Positions 34,753-43,168 of a stretch of DNA of 64,000 nucleotides are shown piece by piece. The notes under the pieces are model-generated. The model worked only from the letters and a program-made list of their open reading frames with translations, was not told the DNA's origin and made no database searches. The position numbers and the translations under genes were made by a program. Location of the stretch: NCBI GenBank assembly GCA_036389485.1, contig DASVPR010000049.1, positions 62,001 to 126,000 of the forward strand, written 5' to 3'. The stretch is from CADCVT01 sp036389485 (GTDB lineage Bacteria > Actinomycetota > Thermoleophilia > Solirubrobacterales > Solirubrobacteraceae). Positions within the stretch are counted from its first letter, which is position 1, and each line of letters opens with the position of its first letter.

Positions 34753-37700
34753 ATGGGTCCCAGGCTGATCCCGTTCGGCCTGGCCGCGGCGTCGTACGTG
34801 CTCGCGCTCGTCCAGCGGCCGGGCACCGTCGTCGCCGACACGAAGGTCGACCTGTACGTCGACCCCGGGTCGTTCATCGCCGACGTCGCGAGCGCGTGGA
34901 CGCCGACCGGCCAGCTCGGCCACGTCTTCGGGGGGCAGTACGGCGGCTACCTCTTCCCGATGGCGCCGTGGTTCGCCGCGGGGGACGCGCTCGGGATCCC
35001 GGTGTGGGTCGTGCACCGCCTCTGGCTGGGAACGATGTTCGCGGTCGCCGCGATCGGGGTCGTGAAGCTGCTCGACGACCTCCTCGACCGCCCGCGCGGC
35101 GCGCCGCACGTCGCCGCCGCGGTCCTCTTCGTCCTCAACCCGTACGTCGCGATCTACGCGAACCGCATCAGCGTCTCGCTGCTCGCGTACGCCGCGCTGC
35201 CGTGGCTGCTGCTCGCCGTCCACCGCGGCCTCAGACACCCGCGCGGATGGCGGTGGCCCGCGGTCTTCGCGCTCGTCCTCACCTGCACCGGCGGCGGCGT
35301 GAACGCGGCGGTGACGGGGTGGCTGCTCCTCGCGCCGATCCTGTTCGTCCTCTACGAGCGGACGCTCGGCGGGGTCGGCAGAGGGGCGCTGAAGCCGTTC
35401 CTCGTGCGACTCGCGCCGGCCGTCGCGCTCGGGAACGCGTGGTGGGTCGTGCCCGTGCTGGTCCACGCGCGGTACGGCCTCGACTTCCTCCCGTTCACCG
35501 AGCAGCCCGGGACGATCTGGCAGACGACGAGCGTCAGCGAGGCGCTGCGGCTGATGAGCTTCTGGACGAGCTACATCGGCCTCGGGTTCGGCGGGACGCT
35601 GCGGCCGTACACGTCGATCGGGCCGGACTTCCTCTTCAGCCCGGTCGTCGTCGTGGCGTCGCTGCTCGTCCCCGCGTTCGCGCTCGGCGGGTTCGCGTGG
35701 ACGCGCCGCTGGCGCTACGGCCCGTTCTTCCTGATCCTCACGCTCGTCGGGCTGCTGGTGATGGTCGCCGGGTTCCCGGAGGGGACGCCGCTGCGCAGGG
35801 CCGCGACCTTCACCTACAACCACGTCGGGGTCGTGCAGTTCCTGCGCACGACGTACAAGGCCGGGCCGCTCGTTGCGCTCGGGCTGGCGTGCCTGGGCGG
35901 CGTGGCGTTCGGGATGCTGTGGGCGCGGCGGCGCGTGCTGATGACGCTCGCGGGCGCGGCGGTCGTTGTCGCGGCGGCGTGGCCGCTCGTGTCCGGCCAG
36001 GCGCCCGAGCGGCAGCTCGCGTTCGACGTCCCGTCGTACTGGGAGGACGCGGCGAAGCAGGTGGACCGGCTGCCGGAGGACGAGCGGGCGATGGTCCTGC
36101 CCGGGCAGCTGTTCGCGTTCTACGAGTGGGGCGGGACGTGGGACCCGATCCTCCAGACCCTCGCCGACCGGCCGGTCGCCGAGCGGTGGGTCGTGCCGTT
36201 CAGCGACCTGCGCGCCGTGGACCTGATGTGGGCGGCGGACTCGCTGGTCAGCCAGGAGCGGATGCTCCCCGGCCAGCTCCCGCCGCTGCTGGACCTGCTC
36301 GGGGTCGGGATGCTCGTCACGCGCGCCGACAGCGACCGGTCGCGGAGCGGGGCGGTCGGGGCGGTGGAGGCGGCGGACGTCCTCGGGCGGGCGGGCACGC
36401 AACTCGGCCCTCTCCGCCGCGAGCTCGCCGCCGCCGGGCGCGTGCGGGGGGACACGCGTGAGCCGCGCGTCCGGCTCCAGCGGCTGGACACCGGCGGGAT
36501 GGTGCGGCTGCTGCCGCGCGCGCCCGCGACGATCATCGACGGCGGCGCGGAGGGGATCGCGGAGCTGGCGGGGTTCGGCGCGCTGGACACGAAGCGCCCG
36601 CTGGCGTACGCCGCGGACCTCGACCCGGCGGAGCTGCGCCGCGCGGCCGCCGGCGGCGCGTCCTTCGTCGTGACGGACACGAACCGCCGCCGCGCGTACA
36701 CCGCGGCGCGGCTGCGCTCCAACACCGGGCCGACCCTTCCTCCGGACGAGGACCTCTCGGAGGACGGCGCGATGCTCGATCCGTTCGATCGCGGGCCGGA
36801 CGCCCAGACCGTCGCGCTCGTCGAGGGCGTGGAGTCCGTCACCGCGCCCGCGTCGCCGCAGGTCACGCAATTCCCCGAGCACCGGCCGTACGCGGCGATC
36901 GACCGCGACGAGGCGACCGCCTGGCTGGCCGACCGCGCGCTCGCGCGGCCGCGCCACGTGCTGACCGTGAAGCTCGAGGCGCCGCGGACGATCCCGTACG
37001 TCGAGGTCCTGCCCTACGGCGACCGGCACGGCGTCGTGCAGCGGATCGCGATCGACGGCGAGGAGGTCGACGTCCGGCCGGGGTGGAACCGGGTCGAGCT
37101 GGGGAAGCGCGTCGACGAGGTGAGCGTCCGCATCCTGGACGTCTCCCAGCCGGACGGGATCACCGGCGGCGCGGGCGGTATCCGCGAGCTGCGCATCCCC
37201 GGCGTGACCGCGCGCGAGCGCCTGCGCCCGCCGGTGCTGGTCGAGCGGGCGCTGCGAGGCCGGCCGGCAGCCCTGACGTACCTCTTCTCGCGCACGACGG
37301 TCGACGCGCCGCGTCGCTCCGGCCCGCCGAGCGGGCCGTTCCAGTCGTACGTCGTGCGCGACCGGGTCGACCCGGAGCGTCAGCTCGTCCGCACGATCAG
37401 CCCACCGGCGGCGATGCGGTACGCGGTCGACGCGTGGACCTCGGCCGCGCCGAGCGGCACCGACGCCGCTTTGGACCGCCTCGCGGGCGCGTCCGGCGGC
37501 GTCGCCACCTCGACCGGGCGCTATCGCGGGCAGAGCAGCTTCCGGGCGTCGGGGGCGTTCGACGGCGATGCCGGGACCGCGTGGATCGCGCCGTGGCTCG
37601 ACCGGCCCCAGACGCTGCGCCTCCGGGCGCGGAGGCCGTTCGCGGTCTCGCGCCTGAGGCTGCGGCCGCCGCGCGAGACAGTGCGAGTGCCGACCGCGGT

Positions 37701-38952
37701 GAAGGTGCGGGTGAGCGACGACACCGATCCGCCGACCGGCCCGCTGCTGCCGGTCGACGCGGACGGGACGGTCGCGCTGCCGCGGCGCATGCGCGGGCGG
37801 GTCCTGACGATCGAGGTCGTCGACGCGGCGTTCCCGGCGGGCGCGACCGGTCGCGAGCGGCAGCGGCGCGCGGTCGGGATCGCCGAGGTCGTCGGCGCGC
37901 CGCGCCTCGACGTGCCGCGGTCGGGGCCGCTCCGCGGCCGCTGCGGGGACGCGACCGTCGACACGACGAACGGCCGCGTCGAGCTGCGCGCGGTCGGGCG
38001 GGTCGAGGACCTCGCCGGCGACCTGCCGATCAGGGCCGAGCAGTGCGGGAAGCCGCTGCTCCTGCACGCCGGGGAGCAGCGCGTCCTGGGCGGGCGCGGG
38101 CCGCTCGTCGTCGACCACCTGCGATTGCGCTCCGGCGGAGAGCCGGCCGCGGCCGTCGCGCCCGGTCGCGTCGTCGACCCCGGCGATCAGGGCCGCGGGA
38201 AACGCTCGGGCATCCGCCTCGCCGTCGACCGTCCCGCGTGGCTCGTCGTCGGCGAGAGCTACAACGAGGGCTGGCGCGCGACGTGCGACGGCCACGACCT
38301 TGGCGCGCCGACCCCGATGCAGGGCTACGCGAACGGCTGGCGCGTCGAGCCGGGGTGCCAGCAGGTCGACGTCGCGTGGGCGCCGAACCGCTGGCTCCCG
38401 CCCGCGTACATCGTCTCCCTCGTCGCGTGCCTGGCACTGCTCGCGGTGGCGCTGAGGCGAGGGGGCGCCCCCGCCGCGTCGCCGCAGCGGTCGCGGGCGG
38501 GGGCGCAACCGGCGTCGCTCGGCGAGCCGCGGGAGGGCGCGCCGCCGCCATCGCTCGGCCCGCCCCCCGGTGGCGCACTGCCCGTGCGCCTCGGCCCCAT
38601 CGCGGACGCCGCCGCCACTCCATGGCCCCTTCGCCGCGCGCTCCTCGCGGGCCTCGCCGCGGGTGTCGTGCTCGGGTTCGTGTTCGCGATCCGGGCGGGC
38701 GTCGTGATCGCGCCGGCGGTCGCGTTCGTGCTGTGGCGGGGGTTCTCGGCGAAGCAGCTGGCGCTGGCCGCGGGCGGGCTGCTCGGCGTCGTCGTGCCGA
38801 TCCTCTACCTCGCGATCTCGCCGCGGGACCCCGGCGGCTACAACACCAACTACGCGGTCGAGCTGATCGCCGCGCACTGGGTCGGCGTTGCGGCGGTGGT
38901 CCTCATCGGGATCGCGCTGTGGCGGACGGTCGCCGCCGCGCGGCGCGGTTAG
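34753..38952 (+). CDS. AftD-like arabinofuranosyltransferase (DUF3367 family)
   Basis: 1399 residues. The N-terminal ~400 residues are a GT-C membrane domain with an early acidic loop (DTKVDLYVDPGSF) and FGGQYGGYLFPMAPWF, LFVLNPYVAIYANR and TCTGGGVNAAVTGW, matching DUF3367/alpha-(1-3)-arabinofuranosyltransferase AftD. The central, outward-facing part has two regions like galactose-binding (F5/8 C) domains (about 690-820 and 890-1040). The final ~190 residues return to membrane helices. The ATG at 34753 follows a close -10. In mycobacteria the homologue builds arabinan; here the sugar is unknown. Confidence 0.88.
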   Translation: MGPRLIPFGLAAASYVLALVQRPGTVVADTKVDLYVDPGSFIADVASAWTPTGQLGHVFGGQYGGYLFPMAPWFAAGDALGIPVWVVHRLWLGTMFAVAAIGVVKLLDDLLDRPRGAPHVAAAVLFVLNPYVAIYANRISVSLLAYAALPWLLLAVHRGLRHPRGWRWPAVFALVLTCTGGGVNAAVTGWLLLAPILFVLYERTLGGVGRGALKPFLVRLAPAVALGNAWWVVPVLVHARYGLDFLPFTEQPGTIWQTTSVSEALRLMSFWTSYIGLGFGGTLRPYTSIGPDFLFSPVVVVASLLVPAFALGGFAWTRRWRYGPFFLILTLVGLLVMVAGFPEGTPLRRAATFTYNHVGVVQFLRTTYKAGPLVALGLACLGGVAFGMLWARRRVLMTLAGAAVVVAAAWPLVSGQAPERQLAFDVPSYWEDAAKQVDRLPEDERAMVLPGQLFAFYEWGGTWDPILQTLADRPVAERWVVPFSDLRAVDLMWAADSLVSQERMLPGQLPPLLDLLGVGMLVTRADSDRSRSGAVGAVEAADVLGRAGTQLGPLRRELAAAGRVRGDTREPRVRLQRLDTGGMVRLLPRAPATIIDGGAEGIAELAGFGALDTKRPLAYAADLDPAELRRAAAGGASFVVTDTNRRRAYTAARLRSNTGPTLPPDEDLSEDGAMLDPFDRGPDAQTVALVEGVESVTAPASPQVTQFPEHRPYAAIDRDEATAWLADRALARPRHVLTVKLEAPRTIPYVEVLPYGDRHGVVQRIAIDGEEVDVRPGWNRVELGKRVDEVSVRILDVSQPDGITGGAGGIRELRIPGVTARERLRPPVLVERALRGRPAALTYLFSRTTVDAPRRSGPPSGPFQSYVVRDRVDPERQLVRTISPPAAMRYAVDAWTSAAPSGTDAALDRLAGASGGVATSTGRYRGQSSFRASGAFDGDAGTAWIAPWLDRPQTLRLRARRPFAVSRLRLRPPRETVRVPTAVKVRVSDDTDPPTGPLLPVDADGTVALPRRMRGRVLTIEVVDAAFPAGATGRERQRRAVGIAEVVGAPRLDVPRSGPLRGRCGDATVDTTNGRVELRAVGRVEDLAGDLPIRAEQCGKPLLLHAGEQRVLGGRGPLVVDHLRLRSGGEPAAAVAPGRVVDPGDQGRGKRSGIRLAVDRPAWLVVGESYNEGWRATCDGHDLGAPTPMQGYANGWRVEPGCQQVDVAWAPNRWLPPAYIVSLVACLALLAVALRRGGAPAASPQRSRAGAQPASLGEPREGAPPPSLGPPPGGALPVRLGPIADAAATPWPLRRALLAGLAAGVVLGFVFAIRAGVVIAPAVAFVLWRGFSAKQLALAAGGLLGVVVPILYLAISPRDPGGYNTNYAVELIAAHWVGVAAVVLIGIALWRTVAAARRG

Positions 38953-38967
38953 CCTGCCGCCCTCCGC

Positions 38968-39708
38968 ATGACCGCGCACACCGAGACCGTCTGGGACCTC
39001 GAGAACCTCGCCCGCGCCGAACGGCTCGCCGACTGGATCTTCGAGCAGTTCCGCCCGCACGTGCGTGGCGACGTCGCGGAGATCGGCGCGGGGATCGGCA
39101 CGTACAGCGAACGGATCCGGGCGGTCGGCGTCGACGACCTCCTCCTCGTCGAGCCGGACCCGGCGTGCGCGGCGCGCCTGCGCACCTCGTTCTCCCACGT
39201 CGCGGAGGAGACGCTGCCGGAGGCGCCGTCGCTGCGGCCCGGCGAGCGGGACTTCGTCGTCGCGCTGAACGTGATCGAGCACACGGCGGACGACCACGCC
39301 GCCGTCGCCGCCATGGCCCGCGCGCTGCGGCCCGGCGGCGTCCTCAGCCTGCTCGTCCCCGCGCACCCGCGCCTCTACGGGCGGCTCGACAGCCTCTACG
39401 GCCACCACCGCCGCTACACCCGCGCGCGCCTGCGCGACCTCGTCGAGGAAGCGGGCCTCGAGGTCCTCGACCTCTACCGCTTCAACGCGCTCGGCATCCT
39501 TGGCTGGATGGCGAAGAACCGCACGCGCGAGCCCTCGCTCGACCCGCGCTCGCTGCGCGCCTTCGAGCGCGTCCTGCCGCTCTACCGCACGCTCGTCGAG
39601 GACCGCTTCCGCCCACCGGTCGGGCTGAGCCTGATCGTGCACGCGCGGAGGGGCCCGGAGGGGCCCGTCGCGCGCGCCGGGAAGTCGAGCCGCGAGGGTT
39701 CGGCGTGA
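38968..39708 (+). CDS. Class I SAM-dependent methyltransferase
   Basis: 246 residues. The SAM-binding motif I is VAEIGAGIGTYS (about residues 36-47), the acidic end of strand 2 is LLVEPDP, motif III-like FVVALNVIEHTADD follows, then ALRPGGVLSLLVPAHP and YGHHRRYTRARL, which resembles Methyltransf_11/23 enzymes of surface glycan clusters. The ATG at 38968 is 15 bp after the AftD-like stop, with a TAGCCT 12 bases upstream. The methyl acceptor is unknown, perhaps a sugar or lipid of this locus. Its stop overlaps the next GTG by 4 bp. Confidence 0.88.
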   Translation: MTAHTETVWDLENLARAERLADWIFEQFRPHVRGDVAEIGAGIGTYSERIRAVGVDDLLLVEPDPACAARLRTSFSHVAEETLPEAPSLRPGERDFVVALNVIEHTADDHAAVAAMARALRPGGVLSLLVPAHPRLYGRLDSLYGHHRRYTRARLRDLVEEAGLEVLDLYRFNALGILGWMAKNRTREPSLDPRSLRAFERVLPLYRTLVEDRFRPPVGLSLIVHARRGPEGPVARAGKSSREGSA

Positions 39709-40109
39709 GGATCGCCGCGGCGGCCGTCGCGGTCGTCGTCGCCGCGTTCTTTGGTGCGCGCCTGCACGACCACGAGCGCTGCGACGACGCGCGCGGCGAG
39801 GTCTTCTCCGCCGCCTTCCGCGGGCAGGGCGCACCGGCCGGCGCGGTGGACCGCATCCGCGAGAGCTGTCGCGGCACCGCCGCGCTCGTGTCCGTCGCGG
39901 GCGCACTGCACGCCCAGGGCCGCGACGCGGAGGCCGCGGCGCTCGCGCGCGAGGCGACCGAGGAGGAGCCCGACAACGCGGCGGCGTGGCGGGCGCTGGC
40001 GGAGACCGGTCAGGCGCCGGCCGAGGCGCGGGCGGCCGAGCGGCGCCTCAGGGAGCTGGATCCGAACGGCGCGTCCTTGAACCGCAGCGCGGGCCGCTCG
40101 ACGAGGTAG
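39705..40109 (+). CDS. Small TPR-like protein with N-terminal anchor
   Basis: 134 residues, no named family. A short hydrophobic N-terminus (IAAAAVAVVVAAFFGARL) is followed by two Cys and helical repeats, Ala-rich with the TPR-like spacing AAALAREATEEEPDNAAAWRALA and AEARAAERRLRELDPNG. The GTG at 39705 overlaps the methyltransferase stop by 4 bp (GTGA), which is the main support for the gene being real. The last 100 bp are antisense to the acyltransferase tail. Confidence 0.6.
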   Translation: MRIAAAAVAVVVAAFFGARLHDHERCDDARGEVFSAAFRGQGAPAGAVDRIRESCRGTAALVSVAGALHAQGRDAEAAALAREATEEEPDNAAAWRALAETGQAPAEARAAERRLRELDPNGASLNRSAGRSTR

Positions 40110-41215
40110 TAGCTCAGCGCGGCGCAGGCGATAGCCATCGCGAGCGCGACCACCGCCATCGAGAGGTAGCCGGAGCCGGGGATCCACTCGTCGGCCTCCT
40201 GCTTCTTCAGCCAGACGACCAGCGGGCCGTGGTACAGGAAGATCCCGTACGAGATCAGGCCCAGCCAGCCGAGCACGCGCGAGGCGAGCAGCCGGCGCGG
40301 CCAGCCGCCGCCGGCGGTCCCGAAGATCGCCGGGAGCAGGAGCAGCACCGCGACCGCCGCGTACCCGAGGTGCTCGCCGAGGTAGTTGATGTTCGTGTAG
40401 ACGAGGAAGAACCCGCGCGGCAGGTCGAGCTGCGTTGCGACGAACCAGAACACCGCGGCCGCGAGGAGCCAGGGGACCCACGGCCGCCGCTCGATCACGC
40501 GCAGCGGAGCGGGGCGCGCGTGCGCGCGGTGGACGACGACGCTCAGCACCGCCAGGACCATCCCGTACACGAACCAGTCGAGGTAGGTGGCGAGCGTGTT
40601 CTGCAGGACGAAGAAGCCGCCGTCCGCCTGCAGCGCGCTCCGCAGCGCGAGGCTCGCCGCGGCGAGCAGGAACAGCACGCCCAACTCGACCTTCCACCGC
40701 TGTCCGGCGATGCGCCCCACCGCCACCGCGATGAAGGGCAGCGCGAGGTAGAACGAGATCTCGATGCACAGCGTCCACGCCGGGAAGATCCCCTGGACCG
40801 TGCTGTCGAGCCAGTAGATCTGGGCGAACGAGTACGAGCGCCACCACGGGCCGTCCCAGAACCCCGGCAGGCCGGGCCAGAGGGCGAGCACGGTCAGCGC
40901 GACCCAGTACGCCGGCACGATCCGCAGCACCCGCCGACGGGTGTAGTCGCGGATCCGCACCCGCGGCCGGCCCTCCAGTCGCGCCGCCACGAACGGCCGG
41001 TAGAGCAGGAAGCCCGAGAGCAGGAAGAACAGCGTCACGCCCATGTTCAGGCGCGCGGTGTAGGCGCCGAGCGCGTTGTCGACGTTGAAGCCGCTGGCGC
41101 CCGCCGTGTGGGTGAGGACGATCGCGATCGCGGCGAGCGCGCGCATCGCGTCGAGCAGCGGGAAGCGCGGGTTGCCGGGCGGCGGCGCGAGCGCGGGGGA
41201 GGGGGCGGCGGCCAC
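40010..41215 (-). CDS. Acyltransferase family 3 membrane protein
   Basis: 401 residues with about 10 helices: FPLLDAMRALAAIAIVLTHTAG (catalytic-type His at the end of the first helix), GVTLFFLLSGFLLYRPF, RRVLRIVPAYWVAL, AWTLCIEISFYLALPF (Glu) and a last helix ALSYYLVERPALRF. This is the OafA/NodX type that O-acetylates surface sugars. The GTG at 41215 is preferred because a reverse-strand TAAGCT lies exactly 7 bases upstream; an ATG at 41242 would add 9 codons and overlap the neighbour's start. The 3' end overlaps 39705-40109 by 100 bp. Confidence 0.88.
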   Translation of the reverse strand: MAAAPSPALAPPPGNPRFPLLDAMRALAAIAIVLTHTAGASGFNVDNALGAYTARLNMGVTLFFLLSGFLLYRPFVAARLEGRPRVRIRDYTRRRVLRIVPAYWVALTVLALWPGLPGFWDGPWWRSYSFAQIYWLDSTVQGIFPAWTLCIEISFYLALPFIAVAVGRIAGQRWKVELGVLFLLAAASLALRSALQADGGFFVLQNTLATYLDWFVYGMVLAVLSVVVHRAHARPAPLRVIERRPWVPWLLAAAVFWFVATQLDLPRGFFLVYTNINYLGEHLGYAAVAVLLLLPAIFGTAGGGWPRRLLASRVLGWLGLISYGIFLYHGPLVVWLKKQEADEWIPGSGYLSMAVVALAMAIACAALSYYLVERPALRFKDAPFGSSSLRRRSAARASAGA

Positions 41216-41222
41216 GGAGCGC

Positions 41223-41232
41223 AGCTTAGGCT
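41223..41232. promoter_or_regulatory. Interleaved divergent leaderless -10 elements
   Basis: In AGCTTAGGCT the reverse strand reads TAAGCT (41228-41223), 7 bases before the GTG at 41215, and the forward strand reads TAGGCT (41227-41232), 8 bases before the ATG at 41241. The two hexamers share two bases, so the two polymerases cannot bind at once. Confidence 0.55.
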
Positions 41233-41240
41233 GGCGCCCC

Positions 41241-42518
41241 ATGCGGCCCCCGGACCCCTTCGCGCGGCGCCTCGCCCTCGTCGCGGCGGGGGCGCTCGCC
41301 GTGCGCGTGGCCGCGGCGTTCGGCGCGAAGGACAACCTCGTCCAGGGCGACGCGATGATCTTCCACCAGGTCGCCCAGAACATCGCGGACGGGGATGGGT
41401 TCACGCAGGCCTTCGCGGACGCCCCGACCGCCGAGCACCCGCCCGGCTGGGAGGTCGTTCTGGCCGCCGCCGACCTCGTCGGCGGCAACGGCTACTTCTC
41501 GCACCGCCTCCTCGGCGCCGCGATCGGCACGGTGACCGTCGTCCTCATCGGACTGCTGGGGGGGCGAGTGGCGGCGGAGCCGGGCGGGCGGCGGGGCGAC
41601 GCCGTCGGGCTCGTCGCGGCGGGGATCGCGGCCGTCTACCCGATGCTCTGGGCCGCGGACGTGTCTCTGATGAGCGAGACCCTCTACGGCGCGCTCGTGG
41701 TCGGGTCGCTCCTCGCCCTGGCGGCGGTGCGCGACCGGCCGGGGGTGAAGCGGGCCGCCCTTGCCGGCGCGCTCCTCGGCGCCGCCGCCCTCACCCGCGG
41801 CGAGGCGCTGCTGCTCGTCCCGCTCCTCCTGATCCCCTTCACGTGGAGGCATCGGCGAGCGATGGTCACCGGCCTCGCGGCCTTCGCGCTCGTCCTCGCG
41901 CCGTGGCTGATCCGCAACGCGACCACGTTCGAGGACCCGCCGCTCATCTCCGGCAACGCCAACAACCTCTGGGCCGGCGCCAACTGCCGCGAGACCTACT
42001 ACGAGGAGCTGATCGGCTACTGGCGCTTCCAGTGCTACTCCGACGAGCGGCCGGGCGAGGACGAGTCCGAGTACTACGCGCGCCAGCGCGAGGAGGGCTG
42101 GGCGTACGCGCGCGACCACGCGGCGCGGCTGCCGGCGGTGGTGCCGGTGCGGGTCCTGCGCGTCCTCGACGCGTGGAGCCTGCCGCAGTCGGTCTTCATC
42201 AACGCGCAGGAGGGCCGCGGCACGGCGTCGACCCGGTGGGGCATCCGGATGTGGTGGCTCCTCGCGCCGCTCGCGGCCGCCGGAGCGTTCCTCGTCCGGC
42301 GAAGAGAGCGCTGGCTGCTGCTCGCGCCGGTCGCGATGGTGATCGCCGTCGCGGCGGTGACCTACGGCACGACGCGGTTCCGCTTCGCCGCGGAGCCGTC
42401 GGTCTGCGTGCTGGCCGCCACGACGCTCGTCGCCTTCCGCACGCGGATGACGCAGTTCCACATCGCGACCTCGCGCAGGCCCGGCACCCGCGCGATGAAC
42501 GCCAGCCGCGGCCAGTAG
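41241..42518 (+). CDS. GT39/ArnT-like membrane glycosyltransferase
   Basis: 425 residues with about 10 membrane helices. The first outer loop holds GDAMIFHQVAQNIADGDGF with acidic residues as in polyprenyl-phosphate-sugar transferases, then EHPPGWEVVLA, SETLYGALV, LTRGEALLLVPLLL and RFRFAAEPSVCVLAA near the end. The ATG at 41241 has a TAGGCT -10 eight bases upstream. It probably adds a sugar from a lipid carrier to the surface glycan. The last 157 bp are antisense to the end of the methyltransferase gene; the C-terminus there is not family-like. Confidence 0.83.
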   Translation: MRPPDPFARRLALVAAGALAVRVAAAFGAKDNLVQGDAMIFHQVAQNIADGDGFTQAFADAPTAEHPPGWEVVLAAADLVGGNGYFSHRLLGAAIGTVTVVLIGLLGGRVAAEPGGRRGDAVGLVAAGIAAVYPMLWAADVSLMSETLYGALVVGSLLALAAVRDRPGVKRAALAGALLGAAALTRGEALLLVPLLLIPFTWRHRRAMVTGLAAFALVLAPWLIRNATTFEDPPLISGNANNLWAGANCRETYYEELIGYWRFQCYSDERPGEDESEYYARQREEGWAYARDHAARLPAVVPVRVLRVLDAWSLPQSVFINAQEGRGTASTRWGIRMWWLLAPLAAAGAFLVRRRERWLLLAPVAMVIAVAAVTYGTTRFRFAAEPSVCVLAATTLVAFRTRMTQFHIATSRRPGTRAMNASRGQ

Positions 42519-43168
42519 CGCGGCTCGATCCGCTCCACGACGAGCCCCGGCCGCGACCGCACGAGCCGGATCGTCGGGCCGACGTGCACCGCCCACAGCC
42601 CCGCGCCGTACGGGTTCTTCCGCGGCGGCCCGTGGCGCCTCTCGTACAGCCGCGGGCCGCTTGACGGCCCGAGGAAGTGGTACGGCGACATGTCGTGCCC
42701 GCCCCACGGCGAGTACCAGTTCGTCCACGAGATGTAGCCCCACCCGCCGGGCTTCAGGACGCGCTCGATCTCGCGGATCACGTCGGGCGTGTTCGGCGTG
42801 TGCTCGAGCAGGTTCGAGGCGAAGACGCCGTCGACCGAGTCGTCGTCGAACGGCAGCGCCCCGGCGTCCGCGAGGATCGCCCCCTCCGGAGGGTCGCCCG
42901 CGAGCGCCAGCTCCTCCTCGGAGTTGTCGACGGGCAGCACGGTGGCGCCGGCGGCGCGGAACGCGCGGGTGTAGAAGCCCGGGCCGCAGCCGAGGTCCGC
43001 GATGGTCTGCCCGCGCAGCGGCCCGTAGCGGCGGTCGAGGTCGGCGACCGCCTCCCGCGCGAGCACGGTGTAGAAGGGACCGGGATCGGTCTGCTCGTTG
43101 CGGAACAGCGTCCACAGCTGCTTGACCCGGGCGAGCCCGTGCAGGACGGGCGGGTCGGCGCCGCTCAC
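42362..43168 (-). CDS. Class I SAM-dependent methyltransferase
   Basis: 268 residues. Motif I is IADLGCGPGFYTRAF (about residues 46-60), with VLPVDNSEEEL, LPFDDDSVDGVFASNLLEHTPN and VLKPGGWGYISW, then a Trp/Tyr-rich region (NWYSPWGGHDMSPYHF) that suggests a glycan or lipid acceptor site. The GTG at 43168 overlaps the stop of the fused glycosyltransferase-flippase gene by 4 bp, so it is coupled to it. The last ~30 residues run 157 bp antisense into the membrane glycosyltransferase gene and are not conserved-looking. It belongs to the surface glycan set. Confidence 0.87.
   Translation of the reverse strand: MSGADPPVLHGLARVKQLWTLFRNEQTDPGPFYTVLAREAVADLDRRYGPLRGQTIADLGCGPGFYTRAFRAAGATVLPVDNSEEELALAGDPPEGAILADAGALPFDDDSVDGVFASNLLEHTPNTPDVIREIERVLKPGGWGYISWTNWYSPWGGHDMSPYHFLGPSSGPRLYERRHGPPRKNPYGAGLWAVHVGPTIRLVRSRPGLVVERIEPRYWPRLAFIARVPGLREVAMWNCVIRVRKATSVVAASTQTDGSAAKRNRVVP

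Noticed and set aside
34735..39906. Reverse-strand open frame of about 1720 codons opposite the AftD-like gene
   Set aside because: Composition is Arg/Pro/Asp/Glu low-complexity with no motif; it is the complement of well-supported forward genes.
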